Assembly: GCA_003243445.1 (NCBI GenBank)
Contig: QFQQ01000005.1
Span: 62,001 to 126,000 of the forward strand
Direction of reading: 5' to 3'
Source of the DNA: Citrobacter freundii
GTDB lineage: Bacteria > Bacteroidota > Bacteroidia > Chitinophagales > Chitinophagaceae
DNA: 64,000 nucleotides
The translations under genes were made by a program, and so were the position numbers. Shown here in pieces: positions 61,754-64,000 of the stretch. Every line of letters starts with the position of its first letter. Positions within the stretch are counted from its first letter, which is position 1. Under the pieces are notes generated by a model. That model was not told the DNA's origin. It worked only from the letters and a program-made list of their open reading frames with translations, and made no database searches.

Positions 61754-61780
61754 GGACGCTAATTTCGCGAATTAGCGTCC
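61754..61780 (+). terminator. Hairpin after SusD
   Basis: GGACGCTAATT/AATTAGCGTCC, perfect 11-bp stem with loop TCGCG, 13 bp after the SusD stop. No long T-run follows, so it may attenuate instead of fully stopping transcription into the acyltransferase gene. Confidence 0.7.
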
Positions 61781-61812
61781 TTGATTTAAAAGATATCAAT
61801 ACTATGAGAGTC

Positions 61813-61857
61813 TAATCTGCGTAATCTGCGTAATCCGTGCAATCCGCGAGATCTGCG
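61813..61857. repeat. Five in-phase 9-nt tandem units
   Basis: TAATCTGCG, TAATCTGCG, TAATCCGTG, CAATCCGCG and AGATCTGCG follow without gaps from 61813 to 61857, just upstream of the acyltransferase start (61882). The period is exactly nine. It may be a protein-binding array, a slippage-prone tract or a dispersed intergenic repeat. Confidence 0.7.
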
Positions 61858-61881
61858 GGATCAAAAAACGATCGTTAAGAA

Positions 61882-63096
61882 ATGAATGCTGCAATAGTTC
61901 AGAACAAACCTGCGCCCGGCAGGCTTCGATCACTCGATGCCCTGCGCGGTTTTGATATGTTCTGGATCGTTTGCGGCGAGTTTATTTTTCATGGGATAGC
62001 TGGCGCGATAAAGGAGCAACATGGTCTTGTTCAGCGAAAGACCGACTGGCAAATCGAAATGAATGATACGCTGAGTTTTACCGAACGGGTATTTATTACG
62101 ATCAGCAATCAGCTGCATCATACAGTCTGGAACGGATTCACCTTCTATGATCTGATCTTTCCGCTTTTTATTTTTATAGCAGGTGTCAGCATGCCCTATT
62201 CGATCGGGCGCAAGCTGGAGAATGCGGTGGACAAACGCGCCGCCAGAAAAGAGATCATCCTGTCCCTCCTGAAGCGTACCATAATATTGATCCTGCTGGG
62301 CATGGTTGCCAATGGTGTACTGCAGTTGAAAGGATATGAGCAGACCAGGTTTGCAAGCGTACTGGGCCGGATCGCGTTGAGTTGTTTTTTTGCCGCGCTG
62401 ATCTTTATCTTTTTCTCCCTGCGAGGACAATTCATCTGGTTCATCGCTTTATTACTGGGTTACTGGTTGCTCATGATACTTGTGCCTGTACCGGGATATG
62501 GCAGTGGAGTGCTTACTCCTGAAGGAAATCTGGCAGGATATGTTGACCGATTACTGTTGCCGGGAAAATTGCACCGGCAGGTATACGATCCTGAAGGATT
62601 GCTTTCGACTGTGCCGGCTATTGGCTCGGCGTTGCTGGGTGTGTTCACCGGGCAGTTCCTGAAGTCTGATATATTGAAGAATGAGGGTAGCAGGAGAGCG
62701 CTGTTTATGGCGCTGTGTGCTGCAGGATCGTTAGTTATTGGAGCTCTCTGGGGAATGGTATTTCCCATCAATAAGAACATGTGGACAAGCTCCTATGTGT
62801 TATTCGCCGGTGGATGGAGCCTGCTCTTGTTCGCTTTTTTTTATTTTATTATCGATGTAAAAGGATGGATTAAGTGGAGCCTTCCTTTTGTGTGGATGGG
62901 CTCAAACGCTATCCTGATCTATATGGCGGCGCATGGATTGATCAATTTTGAATCCACCGCTTCCTTCCTGTTTGGAGGTGTAGTGAATCGGTTCCCGGCG
63001 ATCTGGCATCAGGCCTTGTTGTGGACAGGTGTAGCAGTTATCCAGTTTGCGATGCTCTATTTTTTATACCGGAAGAAAATTTTTCTGAAGGTGTAG
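61882..63096 (+). CDS. Membrane acyltransferase related to HGSNAT (DUF5009-like)
   Basis: A 404-residue membrane protein with about ten helices. The N-terminus RLRSLDALRGFDMFWIVCGE is the signature of bacterial DUF5009/YeiB-like acyltransferases related to heparan-alpha-glucosaminide N-acetyltransferase. Other blocks: YDLIFPLFIFIAGVSMPYSI and a late GSNAILIYMAAHGLIN. It would transfer acetyl groups across the membrane to a terminal glucosamine. Its neighbour encodes an alpha-N-acetylglucosaminidase, the enzyme that acts next in lysosomal heparan sulfate breakdown. Confidence 0.85.
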   Translation: MNAAIVQNKPAPGRLRSLDALRGFDMFWIVCGEFIFHGIAGAIKEQHGLVQRKTDWQIEMNDTLSFTERVFITISNQLHHTVWNGFTFYDLIFPLFIFIAGVSMPYSIGRKLENAVDKRAARKEIILSLLKRTIILILLGMVANGVLQLKGYEQTRFASVLGRIALSCFFAALIFIFFSLRGQFIWFIALLLGYWLLMILVPVPGYGSGVLTPEGNLAGYVDRLLLPGKLHRQVYDPEGLLSTVPAIGSALLGVFTGQFLKSDILKNEGSRRALFMALCAAGSLVIGALWGMVFPINKNMWTSSYVLFAGGWSLLLFAFFYFIIDVKGWIKWSLPFVWMGSNAILIYMAAHGLINFESTASFLFGGVVNRFPAIWHQALLWTGVAVIQFAMLYFLYRKKIFLKV

Positions 63097-63148
63097 GCTG
63101 TTAAGTTGATTTTTTTCATGATCTGCAAAAGATCTAAATGATACAGGA

Positions 63149-64000
63149 ATGGGTAACAGGAAAATTTTGGTGGTTATATTATCGATTACGTTTTTTACGG
63201 CCAATGCACAACCGGATCGCAATGCTGCGAAGGAATTGATCCGGCGCGTGGTACCGGCTCATGCAAACCAGTTCGATGTAAGCCCGCTGAACGGCACTGC
63301 ATCGAAAGATTCTTTTGAGATCGAAAGTAAGAACGGAAAGATCGTACTGCGGGGAAATAATGCGGGAAGCATCGCCGCTGCTTTGTATTGTTACCTGAAC
63401 GAATATTGCCATGCACAGGTTACCTGGAATGGAACCAACCTGAAGCTGCCTGCAATGTTACCGGTGGTGAAAGAAAAGATCATCCGGTCTTCTCCTTATC
63501 AGTATCGCTATTACCTGAACTATTGCACGTTCAATTACAGTATGAGCTGGTGGGATTGGGCCAGGTGGGAAAAAGAGATCGACTGGATGGCGTTACATGG
63601 CATCAACATGCCGCTTGCTATCACCGGAGAAGAGTACACCTGGTATCTTGTGTATAAAGACATGGGATTTACGGATGAAGAGTTGCGCGATTTCTTTTGC
63701 GGACCATCTTATTTCGCCTGGTTCTGGATGGGCAACCTGGACGGATGGGGTGGACCATTGCCGCTGAGCTGGATGAAATCACATTTTGAATTGCAGAAGA
63801 AGATCCTTCAGCGTGAACGTGAACTGGGGATGAAGCCCGTGTTGCCTGCTTTCACCGGGCATGTGCCCAAAGCTTTTGCAAAAAAGTTTCCCAGCGCCAA
63901 ATTGAAAACAACCAACTGGACCAACGGCTTTGCCGATACTTATATTCTCGATGCCAATGATCCTCTGTTTGCATCGATCGGTAAACGTTTCCTGGAAAAA
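63149..64000 (+). CDS. Alpha-N-acetylglucosaminidase (NAGLU family), 5' part
   Basis: The first 284 residues of a secreted family 89-type glycosidase; the gene runs off the window. Signal peptide: MGNRKILVVILSITFFTANA. The N-terminal domain has LRGNNAGSIAAALYCYLNEY. The catalytic domain begins SSPYQYRYYLNYCTFNYSMS and WDWARWEKEIDWMALHGINM, then PLAITGEEYTW and FFCGPSYFAWFWMGNLDGWG, all strongly conserved in NAGLU. It removes terminal alpha-GlcNAc from glycans in the periplasm. It lies 52 bp after the acyltransferase gene. Confidence 0.92.
   Translation, partial: MGNRKILVVILSITFFTANAQPDRNAAKELIRRVVPAHANQFDVSPLNGTASKDSFEIESKNGKIVLRGNNAGSIAAALYCYLNEYCHAQVTWNGTNLKLPAMLPVVKEKIIRSSPYQYRYYLNYCTFNYSMSWWDWARWEKEIDWMALHGINMPLAITGEEYTWYLVYKDMGFTDEELRDFFCGPSYFAWFWMGNLDGWGGPLPLSWMKSHFELQKKILQRERELGMKPVLPAFTGHVPKAFAKKFPSAKLKTTNWTNGFADTYILDANDPLFASIGKRFLEK

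Noticed and set aside
61813..61857. CRISPR-like short repeats
   Set aside because: Units are contiguous 9-mers with no spacers and there are no cas genes.

Overview
The window looks like Bacteroidota DNA, most likely the Chitinophagaceae/Sphingobacteriales side. The evidence is a SusC/SusD pair, SusD and other lipoproteins with Bacteroidota-style signals, a YWFCY-type coupling protein with a MobA-like relaxase, -7 boxes of the TAnnTTTG type, and an alpha-N-acetylglucosaminidase locus typical of that phylum. No rRNA, tRNA or CRISPR array was seen.

Layout. (1) 1-2.75 kb: a small cysteine-rich lipoprotein gene, about 1.3 kb with no convincing gene, and an IS110-family insertion sequence. Its upstream non-coding end folds into two matching internal-loop hairpins, the expected shape of a bridge RNA. 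(2) 2.75-6.66 kb: an arsenic operon on the minus strand (arsR, arsM, an arsenate-reductase-like phosphatase, ACR3 efflux pump, metallophosphoesterase) with two near-identical ArsR-type palindromes. A short direct repeat flanks the cassette. (3) 6.98-14.78 kb: the core of a mobilizable element (SSB, J-domain protein, DUF6908, long ParB-like protein, relaxosome protein, relaxase, coupling protein). It has no type IV secretion genes and no integrase. (4) 14.9-40.3 kb: a dense defence island bracketed and interrupted by broken pieces of a serine recombinase and other remnants.

The defence island holds two SMEK-domain genes, each followed by a helical protein with a Tyr-Val-His motif; a TIR protein fused to two PD-(D/E)xK nuclease domains; AbiH with an unknown partner; a GIY-YIG protein; a DUF6615 nuclease-like gene with a small partner; a SIR2 gene overlapping a 1307-residue STAND-like ATPase gene; a TIR protein with an unknown effector half; a PIN-like protein; an LA2681-type HEPN/TPR protein; and a DUF4365/helical-repeat protein. 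Eight or nine of these lie head to tail on the minus strand from 37.9 down to 26.6 kb, with NAD-consuming domains (SIR2, TIR) beside RNase-type domains (PIN, HEPN). Several gene pairs look like undescribed two-gene systems.

(5) 41.2-55.4 kb: ordinary chromosomal genes. These are regulators (HxlR, AraC, Lrp, WYL, Crp/Fnr), short-chain dehydrogenases, a quinone-reductase-like flavoprotein, two beta-lactamase-fold hydrolases, an esterase with a TPR-like tail, and TfoX-N. (6) 55.4-64 kb: a glycan-use locus with a divergent AraC regulator, SusC, SusD, a membrane acyltransferase related to heparan-alpha-glucosaminide N-acetyltransferase, and an alpha-N-acetylglucosaminidase cut by the window end. 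The last two suggest the paired acetylate-then-cleave chemistry known from lysosomal heparan sulfate breakdown.
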